Source of the DNA: an uncultured Clostridia bacterium
GTDB taxonomy: Bacteria > Bacillota > Clostridia > Christensenellales > UBA1242
DNA: 9,442 nt
Direction: 5' to 3'
NCBI GenBank assembly: GCA_944381225.1
Contig: CALWKJ010000040.1
Span: forward strand, 1 to 9,442
Of this stretch, positions 1 to 7,341 are shown one piece after another; position 1 is the first letter of the stretch, and each line of letters starts with the position of its first letter. The notes under the pieces are model-generated. The model did not search any database. It saw nothing but the letters and a program-made list of their open reading frames with translations, and was not told the DNA's origin. A program made the position numbers and the translations under genes.

Positions 1-1338
1 GCAACTCAAATTGGAAGTGGCTTGGTTGGAGTTTTGTATATTTTGGATGAGCCAAGCATTGGGCTTCACCAAAGAGACAATGACAAATTGTTGGCAACTT
101 TAAAGCATTTAAGAGATTTGGGTAATACGCTTATTGTTGTTGAGCATGACGAGGACACAATTAAAAATGCAGACTTTATTGTTGATGTTGGCCCTAAAGC
201 CGGTATTCATGGTGGTGAAATTGTTGTAAGTGGAACTGTTGATGATGTTAAAAATTGCAGTGCATCAATAACTGGCAAATATCTTAGTGGTAAAGAAAAA
301 ATTGAAATACCAAAGCAAAGAAGAGTTCCAAAAGAATTTTTGCATATTTTAAAGGCCAGTCAAAACAATTTAAAAAACATTGATGTTGACATTCCTTTGG
401 GACTATTTACAGTTATAACTGGCGTTAGTGGAAGTGGTAAAAGCAGTTTAATTAATGGTGTTTTATATCCATATTTAGCTAATACCTTAAATGGTGCGAG
501 TCAAACTTTGGGTAAATTTAAAGACATACAAAATATAAATAAATTGGACAAAGTTATATGTATTGACCAGGCTCCAATAGGAAGGACTCCAAGAAGTAAT
601 CCTGCAACTTATACTGGTCTTTGGACTCCAATACGAGAACTATTTGCACAAACGCAAGACGCAAAACAAAAGGGTTATAGTGCAGGAAGGTTTAGTTTTA
701 ATGTTAAAGGTGGAAGATGTGATGCCTGTGAAGGCGCAGGTGTAAAAGAAATAGAAATGTATTTTTTGCCAGATATTACTGTGCCATGCGAAGTTTGCAA
801 AGGTAAAAGATACAATAATGAGACATTGCAAGTAAAATACAAAGGTAAAAACATATCTCAAGTTTTAGATATGACTGTTGAAGATGCAATGGTATTTTTT
901 GAAAACATTCCAAATATTTTTAACAAAGTTAAAGCACTGTATGAAGTTGGATTGGGGTATATAAAATTAGGTCAAAGTGCAACAGAACTTAGTGGGGGAG
1001 AAGCACAAAGAGTGAAACTTGCGACAGAATTGGCAAAACGCTCAACTGGTAAAACAATATATATATTGGATGAACCAACAACAGGCTTGCATGTTGATGA
1101 TGTAAAAAAACTTATTGCAATTTTAAATAAATTGGTGCAAAATAATAATACGGTTGTAGTTATAGAACACAATTTAGATGTAATTAAATGTGCCGACTAT
1201 ATAATTGATTTGGGTCCAGAAGGTGGAAATGCAGGTGGGCAAATAGTTGCTAAGGGCACTCCAGAAGAAGTATGTGAAGTTAAAAGCAGTTATACGGGTA
1301 AATATTTAAAAAGGGTATTAAATGGAGAATTATTATAA
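1..1338 (+). CDS. uvrA: UvrA, excinuclease ABC subunit A (C-terminal part, 5' end outside window)
   Basis: DNA-damage recognition ATPase of UvrABC nucleotide excision repair; it forms a dimer, scans DNA and loads UvrB in the cytoplasm. The frame is open from base 1, so the gene starts upstream; 445 codons remain, roughly the last half of a protein of about 940 residues. The first ATPase half is represented by its Walker B (ILDEPSIGLHQRD, from about base 40) and the switch histidine region (VVEHD, near 139). The second half is complete: Walker A GVSGSGKSS (421-447), the C-terminal zinc finger with two Cys-x2-Cys pairs (about 718-729 and 787-798), ABC signature LSGGEAQR (988-1011), Walker B ILDEP (1063-1077) and the terminal VIEHN switch. 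All key residues are present. The 3' end overlaps the J-domain gene by 17 nt, indicating co-transcription. Identification is firm. Confidence 0.97.
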   Translation, partial: ATQIGSGLVGVLYILDEPSIGLHQRDNDKLLATLKHLRDLGNTLIVVEHDEDTIKNADFIVDVGPKAGIHGGEIVVSGTVDDVKNCSASITGKYLSGKEKIEIPKQRRVPKEFLHILKASQNNLKNIDVDIPLGLFTVITGVSGSGKSSLINGVLYPYLANTLNGASQTLGKFKDIQNINKLDKVICIDQAPIGRTPRSNPATYTGLWTPIRELFAQTQDAKQKGYSAGRFSFNVKGGRCDACEGAGVKEIEMYFLPDITVPCEVCKGKRYNNETLQVKYKGKNISQVLDMTVEDAMVFFENIPNIFNKVKALYEVGLGYIKLGQSATELSGGEAQRVKLATELAKRSTGKTIYILDEPTTGLHVDDVKKLIAILNKLVQNNNTVVVIEHNLDVIKCADYIIDLGPEGGNAGGQIVAKGTPEEVCEVKSSYTGKYLKRVLNGELL

Positions 1339-1819
1339 AATTTTAAATATTAGCAAAGATGCCAAAATTGAAGAGATTAAAAAAGCATATTTAAATGAAT
1401 TAAAAAAATATCATCCAGATGTATACAAGGGAGATATGACTTTTGCACAAAATAAAACAGCACAGTTAAACTTAATATATAGTACATTAAAAGATGAAGA
1501 ACAAAGGAAATTATATGATACAAAATTGTTTGGCATTAACTCACAATTAAACAACCATGAAAAAATGACGGGCATTTTTGAACAATTAAAAAATAGAATA
1601 AAAAATAATTTTTCTAAATATTCAACAAATAAAACAAAAATAAAAAAATATCAAAAAATTAATAAAAAAAATAATAATAAAAAAGAAAAAATAATAACAA
1701 ATGACATTTATAATCAAATTGAAATTCAAGAAAAAAAAGAAAGAAAAAATTTAACAATTATGATTTCGAGCATAATTATTGGATTTTTATTAATAATTTT
1801 ATTTTGTATATTATTTTAA
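1322..1819 (+). CDS. Small J-domain (DnaJ-like) protein with C-terminal membrane anchor
   Basis: 165 aa. Residues 2-68 form a J domain (start NYYKILNISKDA, the invariant HPD at 31-33, then a helix ending DEEQRKLYD), which in this family stimulates the ATPase of a DnaK-type Hsp70. The Gly/Phe linker, zinc-finger and substrate-binding domains of true DnaJ are absent, so this is a specialised co-chaperone. Residues about 90-143 are a Lys/Asn-rich, low-complexity linker encoded by A-runs. Residues 145-165 are one hydrophobic stretch (TIMISSIIIGFLLIILF...) that ends the protein, as in a tail-anchored protein with the J domain in the cytoplasm. The ATG at 1322 lies inside the end of uvrA, with AAGGG at 1311-1315 as ribosome binding site (6 nt spacing). 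The gene is followed directly by a terminator. Client and partner are unknown. Confidence 0.88.
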   Translation: MENYYKILNISKDAKIEEIKKAYLNELKKYHPDVYKGDMTFAQNKTAQLNLIYSTLKDEEQRKLYDTKLFGINSQLNNHEKMTGIFEQLKNRIKNNFSKYSTNKTKIKKYQKINKKNNNKKEKIITNDIYNQIEIQEKKERKNLTIMISSIIIGFLLIILFCILF

Positions 1820-1844
1820 AATCACTTAAAAAAGTGATTTTTTT
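1819..1844 (+). terminator. Intrinsic terminator of the uvrA-J-domain unit
   Basis: A perfect 9-bp stem (AAATCACTT at 1819-1827 with AAGTGATTT at 1832-1840), AAAA loop and a run of seven T (1838-1844). It begins at the stop codon of the J-domain gene. It lies between convergent genes; read on the minus strand the same stem is followed by only a short T run, so it may also stop the opposing operon, less efficiently. Confidence 0.85.
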
Positions 1845-1854
1845 ATGTGAATGA

Positions 1855-2244
1855 TTAAAACACGTTGTGAAAACTTAATCCCATAATTTTTCTATAATCT
1901 TTGGAGAGATGATTTATTATTTTTAAACTGGCAGTAAAGTCTTCATATTGGTTTACAACTATATTTCCTTGAAGTCGTTGAATTTCAACGCACAAATCAC
2001 GCATATCTTTGTGGTTGGCAATCATGCACAGAATGTCTTCGTGGTGTTTCCATGTTTTTTCTAAATTGTCAACTAAATTAACAATTTCTTCTGTTTGAAT
2101 GTTTTTTGTGCCTTCTGTTAATTCAATAAGTTGTTCGCTTTGGGTTTGTATGTCTTTTAAATATTTGTCTATTGTTACTTCTTCCCAAATACAAAGTCCA
2201 ACTAAAATTAATACCACTGTCAAAATTGCAAAAAATTTTTTCAT
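1855..2244 (-). CDS. DUF4363 family protein (membrane-anchored, function unknown)
   Basis: 129 aa. It starts MKKFFAILTVVLILVGLCIW, an uncleaved signal anchor or signal peptide at about residues 3-20. The rest is a predicted helical domain with the family-like pattern of a long polar helix, a central TWKHHEDIL segment (about 65-73) and a second helical hairpin. I recognise this as the DUF4363 family of Clostridia, which commonly follows a DUF421 gene; no biochemical role is established that I know of. The start codon overlaps the DUF421 stop as ATGA (2241-2244), which points to translational coupling, and AAAGGACG on the minus strand just upstream serves as ribosome binding site. It is the last gene of the minus-strand operon and ends 11 nt before the shared terminator. 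The extracytoplasmic location is inferred from the N-terminal segment. Confidence 0.75.
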   Translation of the reverse strand: MKKFFAILTVVLILVGLCIWEEVTIDKYLKDIQTQSEQLIELTEGTKNIQTEEIVNLVDNLEKTWKHHEDILCMIANHKDMRDLCVEIQRLQGNIVVNQYEDFTASLKIINHLSKDYRKIMGLSFHNVF

Positions 2245-2954
2245 TTATTTTCGTCCTTTAAATTGGTTTGTATTGTTTGAGCTCGTTTATTCATTTCTTG
2301 ATAATATACAATTCCATTGTTATCCAATGTAAATATTAATAAATTTTTTATTTTTAATTTTAATTTTTGTATATAGTTTAGCACTTCTTCTTTCTTTACT
2401 TTTGTGTTGCAAAAATTTTCTTTTAAAATTTTACCTTCGCTTATAAGAATAACTGGCATGCTGTTTTCTTTATATTTAATTTTCAAATCATCTCTGCTTA
2501 CAGGGCTATTTTTTGCTTTAGGCAAAACACTTATTTTACCGTTGGTTTCCATTATTGCAAACAGCACTTCATCAACAGAAAAATATCCAGCTCCTCTTAG
2601 TTGTTCAAAGATGTCATCAATGTTTAAGTTTAATTTTTTTACTGCTTTGTAATTTATACCATTTTGGTCTATCACTATAACGGGCTTTCCACTTATTAAT
2701 TCACTGAACTTTGGGCTGATTCTTGTTATTATTGTTATTACGTAATGTATAACTAAAAGTGCTAATAGGGGAACTATCCCATGCATAAGTGGTATGCTTA
2801 TCTCAGACATTGGTATGGTTGCTAAATCTGCCAATATTAATGTTAAAACAAGTTCAAACGGTTGCATTTGCCCGAGTTGCCTTTTGCCCATAAGTCTAAA
2901 AACAATTAAAACAATAATATATATAATAATTGACCTTATTATTAAAGTTAACAT
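2241..2954 (-). CDS. DUF421 / YetF-like membrane protein
   Basis: 237 aa. Three hydrophobic segments lie at the N-terminus (about 3-21, 33-50 and 58-78), with the family hallmark GKRQLGQMQPFELV (23-36) between the first two. A soluble C-terminal region holds the YetF signature: GKPVIVIDQNGI (89-100), LRGAGYFSVDEVLFAIMETN (119-138) and SVLPK. DUF421 proteins are conserved in spore-forming Firmicutes. One member, 2Duf of Bacillus spoVA2mob elements, is reported to affect spore inner-membrane properties and wet-heat resistance; others have no clear role. The ATG at 2954 is 27 nt after the spoVB stop and lacks a visible Shine-Dalgarno. The gene overlaps the DUF4363 gene by 4 nt, so the three minus-strand genes probably form one transcript. 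A spore-membrane role is inferred from this context and not shown. Confidence 0.88.
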   Translation of the reverse strand: MLTLIIRSIIIYIIVLIVFRLMGKRQLGQMQPFELVLTLILADLATIPMSEISIPLMHGIVPLLALLVIHYVITIITRISPKFSELISGKPVIVIDQNGINYKAVKKLNLNIDDIFEQLRGAGYFSVDEVLFAIMETNGKISVLPKAKNSPVSRDDLKIKYKENSMPVILISEGKILKENFCNTKVKKEEVLNYIQKLKLKIKNLLIFTLDNNGIVYYQEMNKRAQTIQTNLKDENK

Positions 2955-2981
2955 ATTTAATTATTGCTTTATTTGTTTTAT

Positions 2982-4550
2982 TTAAACTCTTTTTTTATTT
3001 TTTAATGGTTTTTTAAAAATATTGTTGTTTTTTAACCAAATTAAAACAGTGCTAAATTTAAAAACATTAAAAATTATGCATAGCAAAATAAAGAATGTTG
3101 CTCCCAAAGAACACGAAATTGCTAAGTTAAAAAACAAAGGTAAAAAGTTATTGAATATATTTGTGGAAAAAGATGTGATTGCGGCTGTTGGAATTAAAAA
3201 AGCAAAAAAAGTTAAAAAGTATTTTTTTAATTTTAAACTAGGGCAAACTTGTTTTTTTATCATACGAATATTTAAGATGCTTGAAATTGTAAAACATGTT
3301 CCCATGGCATAGGTTAAAGCATTGATTCCTACATATTTTGGTAAAAACCATATGCACAACAACATTAAAATAGAACCAATGATGTAATTTTTAAAAGATT
3401 TTATTTCCAATCCAACAGCGTTTAATATTGATGAAGATATGTTTGTTAAGCACATAGGTATAATTATCCAGGCAGAGCTTGACAGAAGTATTCCACTATA
3501 TGAATTATCAAAAAAGAAACTCCCAATATTTTCTCCTGCTCCCATAAAAATTGGCACAATAAAAAATGCTATGAATAGCGAAAACACTAAAGATGTAGTT
3601 GTCCTTGATGAAATGTAATTTGAATCTTTTTGTGCCAACGCTGATGATAAGTCGGGAACAAGTGCATAAGACAAGGAACCAATTATTGTCATTGGTATGA
3701 AAAGCAAAGGCAAAGTCATACCTGTAGCGATACCAAACAAACTAAGAGATTGGCTTTGTGTGTATCCAGCAACAACAAGGCGTAATGGTATTATAATTGC
3801 TATAACTGGTTGAATTAAACTAGAGGCTACTCGTATGGCAGTTATTGGGGAACTTGTTTTTATTATCTCTTTATAATTTTTTGGTTTTGCAAATTTTCCA
3901 CCAGATTTAAAGTATAAAATAATAACAAATACACATGAAAAGACACATGCTATTGATAAGGACAAAGCAGCACCTATTGCGCCGTCAAAAACTGGCCAAA
4001 TTCCACATAAAAGCAAATAGCATACAATAATTCTTATAAATTGTTCAAATAGTTCTGCGCTGCACGACGCTACATATTTATTTCGTCCCCACAAGTTTCC
4101 ACGTATTGCACTGTATACGCTTGAAAACACAAGTGCTGGCAAAAGCAGTAAAAGTATAGTCATGCAGCTTTCATCAGCAAATATATGAGAAATAGGCTTT
4201 GAAAAAATTAAAACTAACAAACATATCAAAACACTTAAAACTAAGGATATTATTATTGCACTTGTTAGCGTTTGATGCTCTGCCTTTGTATCTTTGTTTG
4301 CAACATGCTTTGCTGTCATTCTTGATATAATTAAAGGTATTCCACTTGATACCAATGTTAAAAGAACCATGAATATAGAAAAGCTTATTTGATAAATACC
4401 TAAAGCTTCTGTTCCGATTGTCCTAGATAGCCATATTCTAAATATAAATCCAAGTAACCTTGTTATTGCTGTAAAAAAAATAATTATAAAAACTGTTTTG
4501 AATAATGATTTCATATCATATTTTATTAATGGGAGTGTTTGAATATGCAA
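2982..4550 (-). CDS. spoVB: SpoVB-like polysaccharide/lipid flippase (MOP superfamily)
   Basis: 522 aa (510 if started at the inner Met), polytopic, with about 12-14 hydrophobic segments along its whole length, the usual size for this family. The N-terminus after Met13 (TRLLGFIFRIWLSRTIGTEALGIYQ) and the following SSGIPLIISR match the SpoVB/polysaccharide biosynthesis branch of MOP flippases. In Bacillus SpoVB is needed for spore cortex formation and is thought to flip peptidoglycan precursor lipid in the mother-cell-derived membrane. Start choice is uncertain: 4550 overlaps the start of the divergent LysM gene, while ATG 4514 gives the family-typical N-terminus; neither has a Shine-Dalgarno. 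A minus-strand TATAAT at 4578-4573 with TTGTGT at 4599-4594 (15-nt spacer, short) is a possible promoter inside the LysM gene. It is the first gene of the operon with DUF421 and DUF4363. Vegetative flippase paralogues cannot be excluded. Confidence 0.88.
   Translation of the reverse strand: MHIQTLPLIKYDMKSLFKTVFIIIFFTAITRLLGFIFRIWLSRTIGTEALGIYQISFSIFMVLLTLVSSGIPLIISRMTAKHVANKDTKAEHQTLTSAIIISLVLSVLICLLVLIFSKPISHIFADESCMTILLLLLPALVFSSVYSAIRGNLWGRNKYVASCSAELFEQFIRIIVCYLLLCGIWPVFDGAIGAALSLSIACVFSCVFVIILYFKSGGKFAKPKNYKEIIKTSSPITAIRVASSLIQPVIAIIIPLRLVVAGYTQSQSLSLFGIATGMTLPLLFIPMTIIGSLSYALVPDLSSALAQKDSNYISSRTTTSLVFSLFIAFFIVPIFMGAGENIGSFFFDNSYSGILLSSSAWIIIPMCLTNISSSILNAVGLEIKSFKNYIIGSILMLLCIWFLPKYVGINALTYAMGTCFTISSILNIRMIKKQVCPSLKLKKYFLTFFAFLIPTAAITSFSTNIFNNFLPLFFNLAISCSLGATFFILLCIIFNVFKFSTVLIWLKNNNIFKKPLKNKKRV
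4531..4535 (+). promoter_or_regulatory. Ribosome binding site deciding the LysM gene start
   Basis: GGGAG at 4531-4535 lies 9 nt before ATG 4545 but only 3 nt before the in-frame TTG at 4539. The spacing favours ATG 4545 as the true start. Confidence 0.6.
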
Positions 4551-4838
4551 ATAAACATTAAAACTAAGCCTTATTATAAAGTAAAATCTGATGACACAAT
4601 AAAGTCTATTTGTTCTAAGTTTAAAATTGTTGAAGAAGAACTAATGCAATTAAATTCAATAAACAAATTAGAAGAGGGTGATGTAATTATTATTCCAAAA
4701 TCATATAAGTATTTTTATGTTGTTAAACCTTTAGACTCTTATGAAAAAATTGCTAAAAATTTAAATGTTAGTGTTGACACAATTATTAAAGCGACAAAAG
4801 GTAAACCAATGTTTATAGGACAAAAAATTGTGTTTTAA
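4545..4838 (+). CDS. Small protein of two LysM domains, no signal peptide
   Basis: 97 aa from ATG 4545, made almost entirely of two LysM repeats: about residues 10-51 (YYKVKSDDTIKSICSKF ... EGDVIIIP) and 57-97 (YFYVVKPLDSYEKIAKNL ... IGQKIVF). LysM modules bind N-acetylglucosamine-containing glycans such as peptidoglycan. There is no hydrophobic export signal, so by sequence it should stay in the cytoplasm; cytoplasmic LysM proteins are known among spore-coat and spore-assembly factors, where the mother-cell compartment faces the forespore. A coat or cortex-related role is therefore possible, supported by its head-to-head position with spoVB, but this is inference. No catalytic domain is attached. 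The second repeat ends exactly at the C-terminus. A start at TTG 4539 would add two residues and has poor spacing to the ribosome binding site. Confidence 0.82.
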   Translation: MQINIKTKPYYKVKSDDTIKSICSKFKIVEEELMQLNSINKLEEGDVIIIPKSYKYFYVVKPLDSYEKIAKNLNVSVDTIIKATKGKPMFIGQKIVF

Positions 4839-4841
4839 CGC

Positions 4842-4870
4842 TTGTGAAAATTTTTTAAAAGCATTATAAT
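4842..4870 (+). promoter_or_regulatory. Promoter of the GNAT-like gene
   Basis: TTGTGA (4842-4847), a 17-nt spacer and a perfect TATAAT (4865-4870). The expected start of transcription is near G4877, only about 3 nt before the ATG at 4880. There is no Shine-Dalgarno in front of that ATG, which is consistent with a nearly leaderless mRNA. Confidence 0.6.
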
Positions 4871-4879
4871 AAAAAAGTT

Positions 4880-6004
4880 ATGATAGAGATAGTTGAAGTT
4901 AAAAATAAAAAAGATAGAAAAAAATTTATCGATTTTCCTACAAAATTATACAAAGGTGTAAAGCAATATGTTCATCCTTTAAGAATGAGTGAATTTGAAC
5001 TTTTTAACCCCAAAAAAAATGTATCTTTTGAAGATTGTGATGTTGTGTATTACTTGGCATATAAAGACGGCGAAGTAGTTGGTCGTATTGCTGGCATTTT
5101 GCAAAAACTTTATAATAAAAAATCAAACGAAAAAAGAGTTAGATTTACAAGATTTGATTGCATTAACGATAAGGAAGTTGCAAAAGCGCTTTTGTCAAGT
5201 GTTGAAAATTGGGCAAAAAAAATGGGCATGAATATTGTACATGGACCTATGGGGTTTAATGATTTGGATAGAGAAGGGTTGCTGGTTGAAGGTTTTGATG
5301 AAGTTGCTACATTTGAAGAAGCGTACAACTTTGCATATTATAAAGATTTGATTGAAAATTGTGGTTACCAAAAAGAAGTTGATTGGATTGAATTTAATAT
5401 AATTATGCCTAGTGAAGTGGATGAAAAAACGAGTAGAGTTGCCGATTTGGTTAAACAAAGATATCATTTGAAAAACGCTGAAAAAACAAGCAAAAAAGCT
5501 TTTATTAAAAAATATGCAAAGCAAATATTTAAATTGTTAGATGATGCATATGGCCCACTTTATGGCGTAGTTCCTTATACCGATAAGCTTAGAAAACAAA
5601 TTATAGATCAATTTAAATTATTTATTAGCCTTGATTATATGAGCTTAATTGTAGATGAAAATGATGAGCCTATTGCATGGGGATTCGCTATACCTTCTCT
5701 TAGCGAAGTAATTAACAAGTGTGAAGGAAGATTGACTTTAAAAAGTATTTTTCAAATATTAAAGGCTGTAAAAAAGCCAAGTCAGTTGGATTTGGCGCTT
5801 ATCGCAGTTAAGCCGGGTTGGCATAGCAAAGGAGTGCCAGCTTTAATAATGCGAGAAATGGTTCAAAGTTTCATCAAACATAAAATCAAATCATGTGAAA
5901 CAAATTTAAACTTGGAAGATAATTTACATATAATACAACTTTGGAAAAATTACGAACACAGACAACATAAACGTCGTAGGGCTTATGTTAAATATTTAAA
6001 TTAA
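4880..6004 (+). CDS. GNAT-like acyltransferase family protein, function unknown
   Basis: 374 aa, cytoplasmic (no signal or membrane segment). The middle carries HGPMGFNDLDREGLLVEGFDE (121-141) followed by YNFAYYKDLIENCGYQKEVDW (149-169), a pattern I recognise from a widespread uncharacterised family annotated as GNAT-superfamily or hypothetical protein. Near the C-terminus, IAVKPGWHSKGVPALI (308-323) resembles GNAT motif A, which binds the acyl-CoA pyrophosphate. YYLAYKDGEVVGRIAGI (57-73) looks like GNAT strands beta2-beta4. A tandem or degenerate double GNAT fold is possible. The substrate is unknown. The start at 4880 is the only Met before residue 36 and lacks a ribosome binding site; a good promoter ends 10 nt upstream. 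The C-terminus is strongly basic (HRQHKRRR). The gene is 41 nt after the LysM gene and 32 nt before rlmD. Confidence 0.75.
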   Translation: MIEIVEVKNKKDRKKFIDFPTKLYKGVKQYVHPLRMSEFELFNPKKNVSFEDCDVVYYLAYKDGEVVGRIAGILQKLYNKKSNEKRVRFTRFDCINDKEVAKALLSSVENWAKKMGMNIVHGPMGFNDLDREGLLVEGFDEVATFEEAYNFAYYKDLIENCGYQKEVDWIEFNIIMPSEVDEKTSRVADLVKQRYHLKNAEKTSKKAFIKKYAKQIFKLLDDAYGPLYGVVPYTDKLRKQIIDQFKLFISLDYMSLIVDENDEPIAWGFAIPSLSEVINKCEGRLTLKSIFQILKAVKKPSQLDLALIAVKPGWHSKGVPALIMREMVQSFIKHKIKSCETNLNLEDNLHIIQLWKNYEHRQHKRRRAYVKYLN

Positions 6005-6036
6005 CTTTTTTATATTTTTTTGCTGTTTAAATAAAT

Positions 6037-7341
6037 ATGATTTTAGAATTAAAAATTGATAGATATGGTGCAAATGGAGAGGGAATAGCTTTATATAATA
6101 ATAAAGTTGTTTTTGTTCCGTTTGCTTTGAAAGGCGAAATAGTAAAAGTTGAAATTTTAAAAGAATATAAAACATATTATAATGCTAAACTTTTAAATGT
6201 TATTAAAAAAAGCGAAAAAAGGACACAGCCATTATGTCCTTATTATAAAATTTGTGGTGGTTGCAATTTACAACATGCAAATTATAAAGAGCAACTTAAA
6301 ATTAAAGAAACTATTGTTAAGAATAATTTAGAAAAGTATGCGCATTGCAATTTTAATTTAAATCCAATAATTGAAAGTAATTTAATATACAATTATCGCA
6401 ACCATATTTCTTTTCATGTTAACAAAAAAGGAGAATTGGGGTTCTATAAAAACAGTTCAAATGATTTTATAAAAATATTAAATTGTCATTTGGCAAATAA
6501 TGTTATTAATTTATGTATAAGCATTTTTAACAACTATTTTTTTAAAAACCACATAAAAGGATACGATAAAAAAACAAAACAAGGGTTAATAAAACTTGTA
6601 GATTTTAAAATTGTTAACAACAAGATGTTAATTACTATTGTTTCAACTAATCTTATTTTGTCAAATATAAATCAACTTGTTAATAATTTAAAATTGATAG
6701 GCGTTGAATTTGGATTGTTTATTAGTTTAAATAATTATAATAATACACTTATTTATGGACAAGTTAATAAAAATATTTTTGGTTTAAAAGAAATTTGTTA
6801 CAATGAAAAGGATATTATTTCATATATAGGCAATTACAGTTTTTTACAAATTAATAATTATATAAAAGATTTGATTTATGACAAAATTATAAATAAAGTA
6901 ACTGCTAATTGCGTAGTTGATTTGTATGCTGGAAGGGCGATTGTGTCTGCTTTGTTATCAAAAAAGATTAAAAAAGTTTATGCTGTTGAAATTGTTAAAG
7001 AGGCGTGCTTTGATGCCAATAAAATTTTGGCAGATAATAACATAAAAAATGTGACAGTTTTGTGTGAAGATGCAAATCTTGCATTGTTAAAGATAAATGA
7101 AAAAGTAGATTGCGTTATTGTTGACCCTCCAAGAAAGGGCATGGAAAGAAAAACCATTTTAAGCATATTGCAAAAAAAACCAAAACAAATTGTTTATCTG
7201 TCTTGTTCTTCAAATACTTTGGCAAGAGATTTAAACATTTTTTTGCAAGATGGTAATTACAAGTTGACTCTTGTTCAACCATACGATATGTTCCCAAACA
7301 CAGCAAATATAGAAACTTTAGCATTTATGGAGAAAATATGA
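6037..7341 (+). CDS. rlmD: 23S rRNA (uracil-5-)-methyltransferase, RlmD/RlmCD type
   Basis: 434 aa, TrmA/RlmC/RlmD family: SAM-dependent C5-methylation of uridines in 23S rRNA (in Bacillus one enzyme, RlmCD, makes m5U747 and m5U1939). Residues 1-58 are a TRAM domain (LKIDRYGANGEGIA). Cys67-x5-Cys73-x2-Cys76 plus Cys150 supply the [4Fe-4S] ligands. The methyltransferase part has a QIN motif (271-273), motif I as DLYAGRAIVSALL (295-307), DPPRKG (363-368), the catalytic nucleophile Cys390 in VYLSCSSNTLARDL, and PNTANIETL with the base Glu426. Motif I is unusual: the second Gly of the normal DLYCGxG is Ala301. The target uridine cannot be told from sequence. No Shine-Dalgarno precedes ATG 6037. 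The stop TGA is shared with the ATG of the next small ORF. Confidence 0.93.
   Translation: MILELKIDRYGANGEGIALYNNKVVFVPFALKGEIVKVEILKEYKTYYNAKLLNVIKKSEKRTQPLCPYYKICGGCNLQHANYKEQLKIKETIVKNNLEKYAHCNFNLNPIIESNLIYNYRNHISFHVNKKGELGFYKNSSNDFIKILNCHLANNVINLCISIFNNYFFKNHIKGYDKKTKQGLIKLVDFKIVNNKMLITIVSTNLILSNINQLVNNLKLIGVEFGLFISLNNYNNTLIYGQVNKNIFGLKEICYNEKDIISYIGNYSFLQINNYIKDLIYDKIINKVTANCVVDLYAGRAIVSALLSKKIKKVYAVEIVKEACFDANKILADNNIKNVTVLCEDANLALLKINEKVDCVIVDPPRKGMERKTILSILQKKPKQIVYLSCSSNTLARDLNIFLQDGNYKLTLVQPYDMFPNTANIETLAFMEKI

Noticed and set aside
3022..3312. Plus-strand 96-codon ORF inside spoVB
   Set aside because: Lys-rich antisense shadow of a strongly supported membrane protein gene; no ribosome binding site or recognisable domain.
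4839..4879. Possible terminator between the LysM and GNAT-like genes
   Set aside because: Only GCTT/AAGC arms with a 15-nt loop; the T run lies within the loop region, and the stretch is better explained as a promoter.
5195..5524. Minus-strand 109-codon ORF opposite the GNAT-like gene
   Set aside because: Lies wholly antisense to a longer, motif-bearing gene and shows Phe/Ile-rich composition typical of shadow frames in A+T-rich DNA.
6005..6036. Possible promoter before rlmD (TATATT at 6011-6016 or TTAACT at 6001-6006)
   Set aside because: No pair of -35 and -10 boxes with acceptable spacing; A+T-rich sequence makes single boxes meaningless.
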